Positions 1-11,490 of a stretch of 64,000 nucleotides of DNA are shown here, one piece after another. Under the pieces are notes generated by a model. It worked only from the letters and a program-made list of their open reading frames with translations. It was not told the origin of the DNA and did not search any database. Every line of letters starts with the position of its first letter. The first letter of the stretch is position 1. The DNA is from Erythroxylum novogranatense (lineage: Eukaryota > Streptophyta > Magnoliopsida > Malpighiales > Erythroxylaceae). The position numbers and the translations under genes are program-made. Where the stretch lies: assembly GCA_029891385.1 (NCBI GenBank), contig CM057225.1, positions 72,251,387 to 72,315,386 on the forward strand, in the 5' to 3' direction.

Positions 1-889
1 TAGATCTGGAACACTAACCATTTTAGTTTTGTTATTAAATGTGAACAGAAAGAAGTATTCTTAATTAATGATAAAAATATCCAACCCCAACTTGGACCAT
101 TTAAACTCATTCCAAGCTTTTATTTGGGATAAGAAGGGCCTCTTATCAATAAAGTATCTAAATAGAGTGTTAAATCACCTTTTACTTGATGATTGAGGCA
201 CTTCAAATGGTAGGAAACCACCAAGTTATCTTCTTCATTGAGTAGGGAAAACTTCAATTTTGATTGAGGTAAAGCATCCTCTATAACCTAACATTAGGTT
301 TTCCTTAAATACATAATCTTAATGAGAGGAAAGTGGTTGAGTAATATTCAAGAGCTTTGGTTTAAGGGGGAAAGCGGGATATGTAAAGAGGAAGGTGTTG
401 AGTTTAAAGGTTGAGAAGTAAGGAACTAAGGAATAGAGGGATTAAACATATTTGTAAGAGAGCAGGATGTAAAGATGCTTGAGTTAAAGAGTTCAAATTG
501 GAAAGGGAAAAAGGAATGGGGTTAGTGTGAGAAAAAGATTTTATAGAGGTAAAGTCTAATGGTTTAATGAAAGTACAGATAGGGGAGAAAGGATAGGGTA
601 GTTGAAGAAGTAGCCATTTACAAGAGTGTAAAGATTCCAGGCAAGAGTGCTTTTGCCTAACTAAGTGACTAGAATTGGTAACTAAAATTTAAAAGAAATA
701 GGTCAAAAGTTCAAAGAAGTGAAAAAAAAGGAAATGGGAAGGAAGAGGGAAGAGAGAATTTAAATCATTTTCACTTTGTATACACCAAAATATCTTTTAA
801 GATTATATCACTATTTATATTTTTTTTAAAAATTGAATAAAGATTATTATTAAGTATAGCAGAGCTATCTCAACATTACAATGAAGCCA
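1..889. other. No gene recognised
   Basis: AT-rich sequence without a convincing reading frame. A short purine-rich stretch (about 350-760) has no recognisable product. I see no RNA gene, array or terminal repeat here. Confidence 0.5.
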
Positions 890-3320
890 CAAAATATAAC
901 ATATTATAAAAACTATGAAATTTAACAACAGGAGTTACAAATTCCATTTAGTTTTCATTCCCGTGGATAGTGCATGTTGATCAAATTTACCTATCATAAT
1001 GGCTATAATATGATTGATGATGTCTTCAGCTAAATGATGCTTGCTTACTTCCTCACCCTTATAGATCCAATTGTTTCTTTCTTTCCATAGGGAGTAAATA
1101 GTTGTTGTAAAGGATGTTTTCTACATATCTCCATCCTACACCTTTTGGTTAGCAGCACGAGTGATCCAATTAATCTTAAGAAGCATAGTGATTAGCTAAA
1201 AAAATGTAAAATTCTACTCCATATAGCTTTTGATTATCTAAATTGAAAGGATAAATGTTCTTTGTAAAATTCTTTGCATAACACACAAATAGCATCATAA
1301 GAGCCAAACCGTCTGTTTTTAGTATAGATCCTATTCTTAATAACTAACCAGAAAAATATTGAGGTCTTTAGATTCAGTGAGTGCTTCCATAAAAGGCTGA
1401 AGTAAGGTATATTCTCTCCTTCAGTCTACAATGCCTTATAGCGTCATTTACTGGTAAAAACTCTAGAAGAATCAGCTGGAAACTGAGTTTTGCCTATGCC
1501 TATGAGTGATCTATGGTAGATATTCCACTAGCATGTTGAACCCTCTGAAGTTGCCTACCCATAGTTTATGGTTTATCAATGAGGAAGCTTTGGTGTTGAG
1601 TAGAAGTCAATTTGTAAGTTGGGATAATTCACTCCTTTGGATAAGTGAACTATGTTTATTCCAATTATTAAACCACACCTAGATGTCCTCTCCATTCCTT
1701 AGATTGGTTTGAAAAAGAATTTTCCCCAAATGGAGCAAATTAATAAGGATACTTTGCTATCCAATCTCGATTAACCAAAGATTGATCAAGATTTTTCTTT
1801 ATCAACATATGTTTTTGTTGCTCGTTAGACCAGGAGAATAGCCTCCCTTCAAATCTTAGATAAGTAAAATCACTATTTATACTTGTAATTGAATATCATG
1901 AATTTTTCTGACAACATTTGTTGTTGCCTATAAAAAACATTGAATATCCTTAATATATGATTCATAACTAGATTATTATCTTTAAGTAAGCCATGAAATC
2001 TCTCATATATGTATTATTGAATAAATAAATCAATTCAATATAAGCCTCGGTCAAGTGTGTATTTTAATTAATACAAACTTGCATCTATTTTAAATTGAGT
2101 ACTAACATCTTGTATAAAATTTATATAAGTTACTCTCATAATAATTAAGAAAAGCAACTATCCTGTCACCATCCATATATCAAATCACACTATTTATAAT
2201 GTAAGCTTTCCTGTAAAATAACAACAATAATACATATATCTTCTCCCATCACATTTATCGGATACTAAGTTTGTTAGTTATTATTAGGATACCTCTACTT
2301 GAAATGAAAACATACTTTGGACTCAAATATTTTCACAATAAAATTCACCATTATATAAATATTTACAAATCTCTTATTCAAGTTGGCATGCCAATATTAC
2401 TATTTGGTAACCATATATGTATATTTATTGATTTTTGCCCTTAATTTCTTCCGAAAATCTTTATTCTAAAAGTAATAGTTAAGAAATTCATAGATATATT
2501 TACATGTCTTCAAGTTTTTTGGAGCGTCATAAATTAAACATATCGTTAGAAGTGTTTTCCAAATATCATAGGTAAACCTGCAACTAAAGAATGGGTGATC
2601 TATATTTTGTTTAGCATTTCTACATAGTGAACACCAATTGGTGAGGTTAAAAAATTTAGTAAGTTTATCAATAGTTGGCGATTTATTCTTTATGGCAAGA
2701 CATAAGTGATGGAAACTCGTGGAAGAAGGTGGCTTGACCACATCACTTTCGTCTAAAGTATTAGTGCTAGATCACATAATAGTAGCTTTTTGCATGAATG
2801 ATTGGTAAACCTACCATTAGAAGTGTGTTTCCAAATGAATTTATCTTCGTCTGTACTAATTGCAGTCTAAATAATCTCATTTTTCAAGAAGCTGGCAATA
2901 GGGATTTGTTTAAATGTGTTTAAAGTTCTCCTTGTTCAAAAGTGCAGATGCCACTAATGCTTCTAGTTGGATAATTACTCTAAGAAGTGACACTTTAAGT
3001 ACATTGTCCAAAGGACCCACAGATAAACAATTGCTATGCCAGAAACTAATGGATTCTCCATTTCTTATTAATGCAATGACATCAAGTTTGAACCTATCTC
3101 TTATCTTGAGTATTGCTTTCAAAGTAGAAGAGGGATAATGCTTCACATCTATGCCCTATATGCTCCTGTTTTTCATGAAGTAGTTGTGTATCCACTTACA
3201 CCAAAGGATTGCTTATCAGACATAAGTCTCCATAGCCTTTTGGTGAGCATGACAGTACTTACGACTTTGAGAGAGAAAATACCAAGGAGGATATTAAGCT
3301 ATAATTGACTGACTTAGTAA
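890..3320 (-). pseudogene. Decayed LINE (non-LTR retrotransposon) 3' remnant
   Basis: Read on the - strand, several short frames in the right order match the C-terminal half of a plant LINE ORF2. About 3146-2910 encodes a piece with NGESISFWHSN, typical of the segment after the reverse transcriptase. About 2741-2466 encodes a zf-RVT-like module (CSLCRNAKQNIDHPFFSC). About 1110-970 encodes YSLWKERNNWIYKGEE, the usual post-zinc-finger tail. Stops and frame changes separate the pieces and no catalytic core remains, so this is a dead fragment. It is too diverged to say whether it is the same family as the LINE at 4.4-10.4 kb. Boundaries are approximate. Confidence 0.6.
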
Positions 3321-4116
3321 CCATCACTATTCAATAAATAGGTCAGAGAACCCATTTATAACTGTCCCTTGTTTAATTTCAAGTATTCTATTTTGCATAT
3401 GTCCAACTATATATACAATAGCTCAATTGAATGTCAAATTGATGGACTTTCATGTAGCAAGCTTCTAAAGGAAAAGGGAAGGGTACATGATATACTTGAT
3501 ACTTATTGTTCTTACTTTGGTCTTTGCAACATTGTTAAATATCGATCTTAAAATTCTTTAAAATTTTAATTTACTTTTAATAAAACTAGAATTAACAAAA
3601 GAGATTTTCAATTTTATAAAGATTAAAATAAAAATATCACACCATTCATAAAAACATAATGTAAGTTCAAATATTCTCTATATACAAATAAAAATTCAGC
3701 TATGTAAGTTCAAATATAAATTAGATACTAAGCTCAAATTACAATTTTGAGGGTTTTTTCTTAAATACTTAGTGAGAAGTAACTTTTGTTTATGTTTCCT
3801 TGGCAATGAGGAAATTTGATTAGAGTTGTAAATTAGATATTATGGTTTGAATTGCAAAGAATATTAAAATTTTATTGTTAAGAATTTTTCAAAAACATAA
3901 TCAAACATTAAACATAAAAAGGACAATTTATGTAAGTACCCTTATATCCTCTCTTCATACCTTGAAGGAGTTTGGATATTACCAAATTGATCATTTCTAC
4001 GAGTCCTAGTCATTTGGCTTAATGGCTCCCAATTATTTTTAGTCTTCAAGTGAAACAAACTCCTTTTATGTGTCTTGGGCTTCTAATTGCCACTAAAAGA
4101 TTACAATACAGATAAT
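3321..4116. other. Intergenic AT-rich DNA
   Basis: No reading frame of interest and no recognisable repeat. It ends at the left terminus of the PIF/Harbinger element. Confidence 0.5.
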
Positions 4117-4133
4117 GCTATTTGGTTAGCGTC
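4117..4133 (+). repeat. Left terminal inverted repeat of the Harbinger element
   Basis: GCTATTTGGTTAGCGTC pairs with the inverted copy at 17388-17406, apart from a 2-bp gap and one or two substitutions. The TTTGGTTAG core is common in plant PIF/Harbinger termini. Confidence 0.6.
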
Positions 4134-4390
4134 TGCAATGTGCGAGACGAGGATAAGACAGATGTGATGTGACAGTAGGGTGACAAGAATTGAAGACAGT
4201 GAGATGTTTGGTTGCGGTGGACAGGACAGAGAAAATTATCTTCGTCCTGCGGATAGAAATGTGTTTGGTTGTAGTGGACAGAACAAAAAATAGTGTTTAA
4301 TGTCAAAAATGCCCCTGCAGTATAATGTGTTGGAAAGATGTATTTCAATGGTTATTTCATAACTGTGTCAATAGTTATATGAAGCGTATT

Positions 4391-4408
4391 TGCAACCCTA
4401 CTAACATT
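4391..4408. repeat. LINE target site duplication, left copy
   Basis: The 18 bases tgcaaccctactaacatt are identical to 10376-10393. The two copies flank the LINE and mark a target-primed reverse transcription event. Confidence 0.95.
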
Positions 4409-4559
4409 TTTTTTTGGCCAAAATTAAAACCATTTTATTAATAGCGAGAAATGGGATCGGCATCCTATTGCTCGATTATTATATGGCGCGTGGAGGAAAG
4501 AAACCGCAAGAAAACCTCCATGATTCAGGCCAAGTACAAGTATTAAATAAGTAGAAAAA

Positions 4560-7500
4560 ATCATGTAAGACGGATGTAGGAGTGGCATATCGTTCTAAGA
4601 CCAAAGTTCCACGACAATCAATGGCAAGTCCGTCTCGTATGAAAATGAGTGAAACCCCGGATGAGCCAATCTGGACAAATAATCGACAATGATTTTACCT
4701 CGCGATAAACATGTGAGATCGAAGAAGAAGCAGTCATCATATCCTTGATAATTTCAAAGTCAGTGTAAAATTTCCATGGCCAGCCTCCATTCCTATTTAA
4801 TAAAGCCGCTATAACCTAGTTATCTATTTGAATTTGTGTTCCAGTGAAACCACAAGCATTGCAAAATCTCAAACCGTTAATAATAGCCTCCAATTCCATC
4901 TTCATGCTGCTCGATATTCCCGCATAAGAAGCCTCAGCGTAGAAGAGGAATCCTGTCGAAAATCTTACAATAAAACCCCAACCTGACTATCCTGGGTTGC
5001 CAAGCGATGAACCGTTTGTATTCAAAACCATAACATCAGAGTCAGGGCTCTCCAACTAACCGTGTGAATCTGTTGCTTCCTCGGTTGCCGTATCGGACAG
5101 TTGAATTTGCGTTCAACAAAAAGACGATCATGGAAATTTCTCGGCATCGGACGGTGAGCCAACAAAATCCCGATTAGGTGTCGATGCACATCATTGATAA
5201 TAATCAGCTTGTCAAGTCTTATGTTGTTGAAAAAAAAATTATTCCTGGATTTCCAAATCTCCCACAGGACAATTGAAGGTAATATTGAGATGAGCATCTG
5301 ACGAAGAGACGTAAAGCTTCCCAAGCGGAACCAATATATAAACATCGGCCACAAACCATGGAAACGTGGGATAATTATTTCCAGCAAAGAAGCAAAATAA
5401 TCCCAAATTTCCAACACCACAGGACAATAATAGAAGGAGTGGTCACAATTCTCAGAACTTGACCGACAAAAGCAACAGATGGTAGGATTCAAGGCAAAAC
5501 CAATAACAACCAAGAAATCAGGAAGAGGCAGAAGTGAATTCCAAAATTTCCAAACAAATATTGAGATTTTCGTAGGTAACAAATTGGACCAAAGAAATTT
5601 TGTGACAGAAGAAATGGGGGCATGAAACCGAACAAAATCATATATGGTTGCCAGTGAAAACAAACCTGTAGACGTAAGCTTCCAAAACACACGATCTGGA
5701 GAATCTGTCAAAACCGAAGGTAAAGCATTCAACGCCTGAAATTGGGCATCGGTCAGATGATTTGTAATGAGAGGTAAATAGTAATCTTTATTTCGGATGA
5801 AATCAAGAACCGTTAATGAAGGAAGAGGAATTGGTGCTCATCATCCATATGCCGAAAAGGCCCCAAGCCGCACCAGCTTATCATCCCAAAGTTCGAGGAG
5901 CCATTAGGATGCAAAGATGCACTTGATTTCCGACAAGCCTATCAACAGACATAAGCCTTCGCCAGCTAGTTTTCAGCTTGCAGGAGGTAGACAAAGAGGA
6001 GATAAATCGGGCCCAATTACCAACTCCATTTTTAAACTGCCACCACAATTTGATCGTGTAAGCTTTAACCACATCTTCTAATTTTCGGAAGCCTAAGCTG
6101 TTTTCAGTCACCGGCATTGATATTCTCTCCCAAGATCGCCAATGTCGTTTGGAGATGTCAGTGGTGCTGCCCCAAAAAAATCGTTGAAAAAGCCGTTCTA
6201 TTTGGCCCAACACAGATTTAGGAGGGACGATTGTCGACATGATATGCAACGGCAAAGATGAGAGAACATGTTTTATCAAGATGAGACGACCTCCAGGCGA
6301 GAGTAATTTGTGTTTCCAGTTGCCGATTTTTGCCTCCTCGCGCTCTACCATGAATCTAAAATTTGTTGCTTTTTCGTCCCGAAAAAGAGGAGATCCAAGA
6401 TATAGTATAGGCAAACAACTGACACCATTTGTAGAATAGTTCGAGAGAGTTCCACCTTGAGAGGTTAATCCTTGATTGAATAGAACAACTTTAGATCTAT
6501 TAACCTTCCGCCAGCGATTCAAGCTCGTAATCCTCTATCAATAGCATAAATTGCTCCATTGAGCGTTTATGCATACGAAGGAAGAATATCATATCATCAG
6601 CATATGCTAAGTGATTTACTGCAAGAGCGCCTCTTGGAAGGCCATATGGTTGAATTCTGCCAGCTTGGACAAAAGCATTCAAACCCTTGGATAAAGCTTC
6701 AGAGACAAGAATGAATAAATATGGAGAGAGCGGATCTCCCTGCTTCACACCCCGAGACGCCTGGAAAAACCCAACAGGGCTTCCATTTAGCAGAATTGAA
6801 AACCAACTTGCACGCAAACTGCCCATAATCAAATGTATGAAAGCTTCACAAAAACCAAATCGACGTAGAATTCTGTCCAAAAAAGCCCAAGACACTCGAT
6901 TAAAAGCCTTCATCATATCCAATTTGAGAATCACGTTACCACCCCTCGCCGGGTAGTCTAAGAAGCATGTTAGGTCCTGGGCCAACAAAGATATTGTCGA
7001 CAATATCTCGCCCCGCCAGAAACCCGATCGCACTCGTAGAGATCAACTTTGCCAAAATTGGTTTGAGTCGTTCGTCATGAGTTTGGTGAAGATCTTGCCA
7101 ATAAAATTGCATAAACTAATTGGTAGGAAGTCCGCAAAAGAGGTTACATGTTGCTTTTTGGAAGAGGTATAATGAGTACACTGCGATGGCTCTCGGGCGG
7201 AATTACGGACATAAACTCAACACAAGAATTGAAGAGATCATCCTTGATAATAGACCAACAATTGTGATAGAAGGAACCACAAAATCCATCAATGCCAGGT
7301 GCACTATGAGAGGAGAGACTCATTACCGCGTCGTTTACTTCATCATAAGTTGGCACCCTCATCAAAGATGCATTATCCGCCTCATCAACCAGTGAAGGGA
7401 TGAAATCGAGCAGACGAGCTGTCGAAGTTTCGTCCATGTCCGAGTCTTGACATAGCAATGATTGGAAGAAATTGATGGCCTCAGTTGAAATTTCAGAAGG

Positions 7501-8661
7501 AGAATCGAGCCACCTGCCATCACCTGCCCTTATGGAATGGATCCCTAGAGACGATCTTTTTTCACGTAAGGAAGCATGAAAAAAATTACTATTTGCATCA
7601 CCCTCTTTGCACCAACGGATTCGCGATTTTTGGAGTAGAAAATCATCACGTTCCTGTTCTCTCATAATCAAATTCGCCTTTGCTTTGTTTAGTTCAGCTA
7701 GGGTATCTGGGGAAGGCAATTGTTCATAAGTTGTTTCATAGTGTAGAACCAAGTGTTCGGAATCTTGTAAGTTCTGAAAAACATCTCCAAATTGTAACTT
7801 ATTCCAAATTTTCAGTGCCTCTTTCAATCGTCTGAGTTTTAAAGAGAATCTCAACATTCCAAAACCGTCAACTGGAGCTCCCCAATGCTCCCAAACTACA
7901 TCATAAAAACTGGAGCGACGAAGCCACATCCTCTGGAAGCGAAAGATTCGAGGTTTGGAGTCAATAGCCATATCAAATCGATGTAGAATAGGAAAGTGAT
8001 CAGATTGAATTCAACTTAAGTTATGAACGGTGGCCACTGGAAAGCGGTCAAGCCATGCAGGGGAGAAGAGACAACGGTCCAATTTCTTCAGCACTGGTCC
8101 GTTAGATCGGATTCCAAACCATGTAAACTCACAACCTTGAGTAGGATGCTCTTCTAGTCCACATTCAACTATAAATTCATTAAAATCATCAATCGAAGAT
8201 AATTCAGGAGTATCTTGTCCCTGATATTCCTCCATAGAGCGAATAAAATTAAAATCACCTGTAATTGTCCAAGGAGTCTCAGAATGCAGATGCTGAAAAG
8301 CAAGCAGATTGGCCCATAATGCCTGTCTTTCTCGACGAGTTGACTTAGCATAAACAATAGAAACAATGAAAGGAGCAGGATGTGTATTATGTTTAACCTG
8401 TAAGTGTAGAACTTGTTCATCGCCACCCAGGTTATCCACCGTATAGTCAGCTGAAAATAAAGCCCAGATTTTATTCGTGAGTGAGACAAAAGTGGATGGG
8501 AAGTGCAGGTCTCTCGATATTGCAGACAGAACTGATGAATTTCCCATTGGTTCTAATAAGAAAACAGCCGTCACTTTATACAAGGCAACCAGATTTTTTA
8601 AACGTCGACGTGTTGGCTTGTTGGCCACGCCCCGAATGTTCCATGTTAGGTTACTGATCAT
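4560..8661 (-). pseudogene. LINE ORF2 (endonuclease, reverse transcriptase, zf-RVT, RNase H), broken
   Basis: This protein nicks target DNA and copies LINE RNA at the nick. Domains in order: APE-type endonuclease (8661-8011; motifs NIRG, ITGDFN, FTWFG, LDRCLF); a TGA at about 8010 in place of the expected residue, then the linker and start of the reverse transcriptase (7971-7144); the reverse transcriptase core (7033-6500) with LKLDMMKAFNRV, GVKQGDPLSP and the catalytic YADD; thumb and connection (6522-5881); zf-RVT (5732-5022, CCFCRSSSENCDHSFYYC); and an RNase H domain (about 5030-4600; GSSLGNPG, MELEAIINGL). Frame changes occur near 7140, 7040, 6510 and 5850. The first RNase H aspartate is asparagine (NTNGSS at about 5020). 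Everything needed for autonomous LINE activity was once present. Confidence 0.9.
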
Positions 8662-10265
8662 TGGGGAAATGTTGAATCGTTACCAGTAGGATCTCGCCTG
8701 GACCGACGAAGAGATGCCTCATTCACGATAGGAATTTTGTTTTTGGAGGCCAAAGGCCGACCGCGTCGACGAGTATGCTGTATATCATCATTATGGGGCA
8801 GGACAAGTAAAAGCTGATCGGAGACCAGGCCTAGTGTCGAGTCATTACGATAGGCAGGCAGAGGAACATTATCAAAAACATCAGAATGTGAGATAGGCAA
8901 AGCAGCATGTTGAGATTGCAGAGTCAAATCTGCAGGTAGATGATCATGTTATTTCCTCATTAATAGGCACTTGAGGAGCCATATAGGCGTAGAGGGTAAT
9001 AAAGCCCCGAGAATCAGTGGTAGCGGGAGCGAAGGTATGGGTTTCTCGAGAGATTGCAAATTAGGTAAAATAGTCGATGAAGGGTGCAAATCGGGCACGC
9101 TAGGCGAAATGTGAATTGAGGGTTGGGCAGCAACCCGATCGATTGAGACATTATTGGCGATGAGGTGGGCGATTAGGCCATTATCGTCATCTGGAAGATG
9201 AGAGAGAATGTTAAACCTTGATGATAGTTGGGGAGCAGCAGAGGGCGAGTCCTTCGAAAGGGGGAAATCCAAATCAATAGTCTGTAGTGGATCAGGAACC
9301 AGCAAACGAGATGTAATCGGAACATCAACTGCCGTGTGCACTGGGGGTAAGGAAATCGGAGCAGAGGAGGAGGTATTGGGAACAGGGGCGTTCTGCTCTG
9401 CGGGCGGTAATCCATATGAGGTTGGTAGAGTCTCTTTTGGTTTCCAAATTTTCAGTGCGGGGAGAACACCGGGAGTGAGAGGCAGCGATTTTGGTGGAGG
9501 ATCGACGGTTGTGCCTGGTTGCAACTGATGACAATGGTCCTTGTCATGGCCGACTTTGTGACAATGAAGACAGAAAGCTGGGAGATCTTCATAGACAACC
9601 GATTGGAAGAAAGGTTTGGATTCCGTACCCAATCGAAGACGTGTAGGCAAATCCTTCAGGAGATCAATTCCTAAACAGACCCGAGCCACCGACGGTCGCG
9701 AGAGATTCAAAGTAGGAGCGTCAATTTTCAACAATGTCCCAATCGGTTCAGTCATTAGCTTCAAGTATTGGTCGTGAAAGCCATAGACAGGGAGACCTTC
9801 AAAAGAAACCCAGATAGGGACGATTGACGATTCCTGTTTGGGATGGAAATCAGGGGACCATTTGAACACACACATGATGTGGGAATCAAAAGTCCAGATT
9901 ATGCGCAGCCAACATCTATGAAAATCTTCTTTAAGGTCAAAATTAATTAGGACGTGTCAGAAATCGATCAATCCTATGGAAAAAGCACCAAGAAACCCAA
10001 TCCGATCGAAAGCTGATCGTAGAAAATCCAATTTAGGGTTCCCTTTTGTGAATTTGCCCACGAGTGAAAGTCTGAATGGTGCCGATAATTGGTCTTGCTC
10101 TTCTGGTGTCACGAAGAATGTAGGTTCCCCTTTCAGCAGCTTCGATTTGGAAACCAGATCTACATCAGCAAGTGGACGAAGAATGGAGCGGGGAGTTTTG
10201 AGCGAGATAGCGCTGAAGAAGGAACAGCCACCTCCCGTGGCGGCGACAGGGGCGGCACCGAGCAT
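8658..10265 (-). pseudogene. LINE ORF1 (gag-like RNA-binding protein), broken
   Basis: The product would be the nucleic-acid chaperone that coats LINE RNA. The N-terminal half (from 10265) resembles the DUF4283 domain of plant LINE ORF1. It runs into a single in-frame TGA at about 9957 and continues in the same frame from there to 8949. That part holds a CCHC knuckle (CLHCHKVGHDKDHC) near its middle and a Pro/Ser-rich tail. The last part (8927-8658) contains RRGRPLASK, an AT-hook-like motif, and lies in a shifted frame. The TGA is consistent with a former CGA arginine codon. Its final TGA overlaps the ORF2 start as ATGA at 8661-8658. The start at 10265 is the first ATG, but the true N terminus is uncertain. 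Confidence 0.82.
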
Positions 10266-10375
10266 GTGGCTGGAGATAGCTGAAAGAGAGCTAAGTCGAG
10301 CCTCGTGGTCGGAGATAGGTCGGAGATGACGTTTCTTCTTACTGGGAATTGGAATTCATTTAATAATAACATAAG

Positions 10376-10393
10376 TGCAACCCTACTAACATT
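10376..10393. repeat. LINE target site duplication, right copy
   Basis: Identical to 4391-4408, immediately beyond the 5' end of the LINE. Confidence 0.95.
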
Positions 10394-10863
10394 AATTTTC
10401 TTATTAATTATATTTTTTATAAAATAATTATTGATACAATTAATATTAATTTTGTAATTGTTGTTAGTATAATTCATTGGTTATTTTATAAGTGTAAAAA
10501 TATTTATTTGAAGTTTATTTGCAACTCTAATAATAATTATTATGTTATTATTATAATTTACGTAATCACAAAATAATCAAATTAATATTAATATTAATAT
10601 TAAGTAAAATTATGTCATCATCATTATCATTGGTATGGTAATAATTTAATGATTATTATGAGTATTATTATTATTAATTTTTGTTATTATCATTATTATT
10701 ATATTATTATTATTATTTAAGGAAAATAATATAATAAAACATCTAAGCATTCATATAATTGATTACATAATAGGTTCAAGTAAGTCAGACAATAAAGAAA
10801 TCCTAATACATAGTATTTTAATTAAACATCTAAGCATTCATAAACATTAATTACATTCAAGTT
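10394..10863. other. AT-rich stretch with ATT repeats
   Basis: Between the LINE and the third Harbinger ORF. From 10560 to 10735 the sequence is dominated by ATT/AAT triplets. It holds a diverged echo of the target region at 4350-4405 (cf. gaagtttatttgcaact near 10510), suggesting a short local duplication in the Harbinger end. No gene seen. Confidence 0.5.
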
Positions 10864-11230
10864 TTAGAATTTGTCTAGAATGTTGTTGATAATGTTTCCC
10901 AAAATTACTCCAATGGCAATTAGTAACAATGCTTGTAAAATAGCCATTTGTTGCTTTAAAGTAGCAACTTCATTTGGTTCTTCAATTGTTGGTTGTGGTA
11001 ATTGATGCGGGATTGATGAGAGGTCATTGACGATAGGAACAATTTCTTCATTCGAGCGATCACTACTTACTTTGATCGATGACAAAAGCATTTTCTGCGT
11101 CAACCAATGTCATGAACCCCTTGAATTTAGCATTAGGATAACCATCAGTTACCAATTTAACTTCATCCCAATTTGTGAAAATTCTAACTTCTCGTCCAAC
11201 AAATACAACATAGAAGTTGTATCTGCCCAT
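10864..11230 (-). pseudogene. Small protein with RNase H1 N-terminal/viroplasmin-like domain and C-terminal membrane segment
   Basis: Starting at the ATG at 11230, the first about 50 residues include NFYVVFVGREVRIFTNWDE and GYPNAKFKGFMTLVDAENAF. This is the pattern of the RNase H1 N-terminal hybrid-binding (viroplasmin) fold: YVVFVGR, a turn with TxW, YPxAKxKGF, then a helix with A..AF. That frame meets TAG at about 11065. A frame one base away continues through SSDRSNEEIVP, a Pro-rich linker and a 20-residue hydrophobic helix (ILQALLLIAIGVILG) to a stop at 10864. A one-base indel, or a splice at the GTAAGT at about 11070, would join the two parts into a protein of about 120 residues. It lies on the same strand as the Harbinger genes and within the element termini. 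The domain can bind RNA-DNA hybrids or double-stranded RNA in known proteins; its role here is unknown. Confidence 0.6.
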
Positions 11231-11490
11231 AGTGATGTACCTGTAAATGAATCATACTCTAATCATTCATAAACGTGCAGAAAAGAAATAAACTAAATAT
11301 TTAATAAAACAACTACATTCATCATTGATAAACATGTAGACAAACACAGTCAAAGGTATATCACATCAGTCAACATCACTTGGCAGTACCACAAATAAAT
11401 AAAGTTACACGCATAGTGATCATCACACGTGACCATATAATAGTTGAGATTCACAGACATCTTGACAAAAGAAACAGTAAATCAGAGAGC

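Larger units (their letters stand above)
4409..10375 (-). mobile_element. Nearly full-length L1-type LINE
   Basis: An exact 18-bp duplication (tgcaaccctactaacatt) at 4391-4408 and 10376-10393 brackets the insertion. The left end starts with a run of T, which is the poly(A) tail of an element lying on the - strand. Inside, in order on the - strand, are ORF1 (10265-8658) and ORF2 (8661 to about 4560, with endonuclease, reverse transcriptase, zf-RVT and RNase H). The copy runs about 5.97 kb and looks full length or nearly so. Stops and frameshifts in both ORFs make it inactive. It sits in non-coding DNA of the Harbinger element. Confidence 0.92.

Noticed and set aside
9208..9528. 106-codon + strand Gly/Glu-rich frame
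   Set aside because: Antisense shadow of the LINE ORF1 proline/serine-rich tail.
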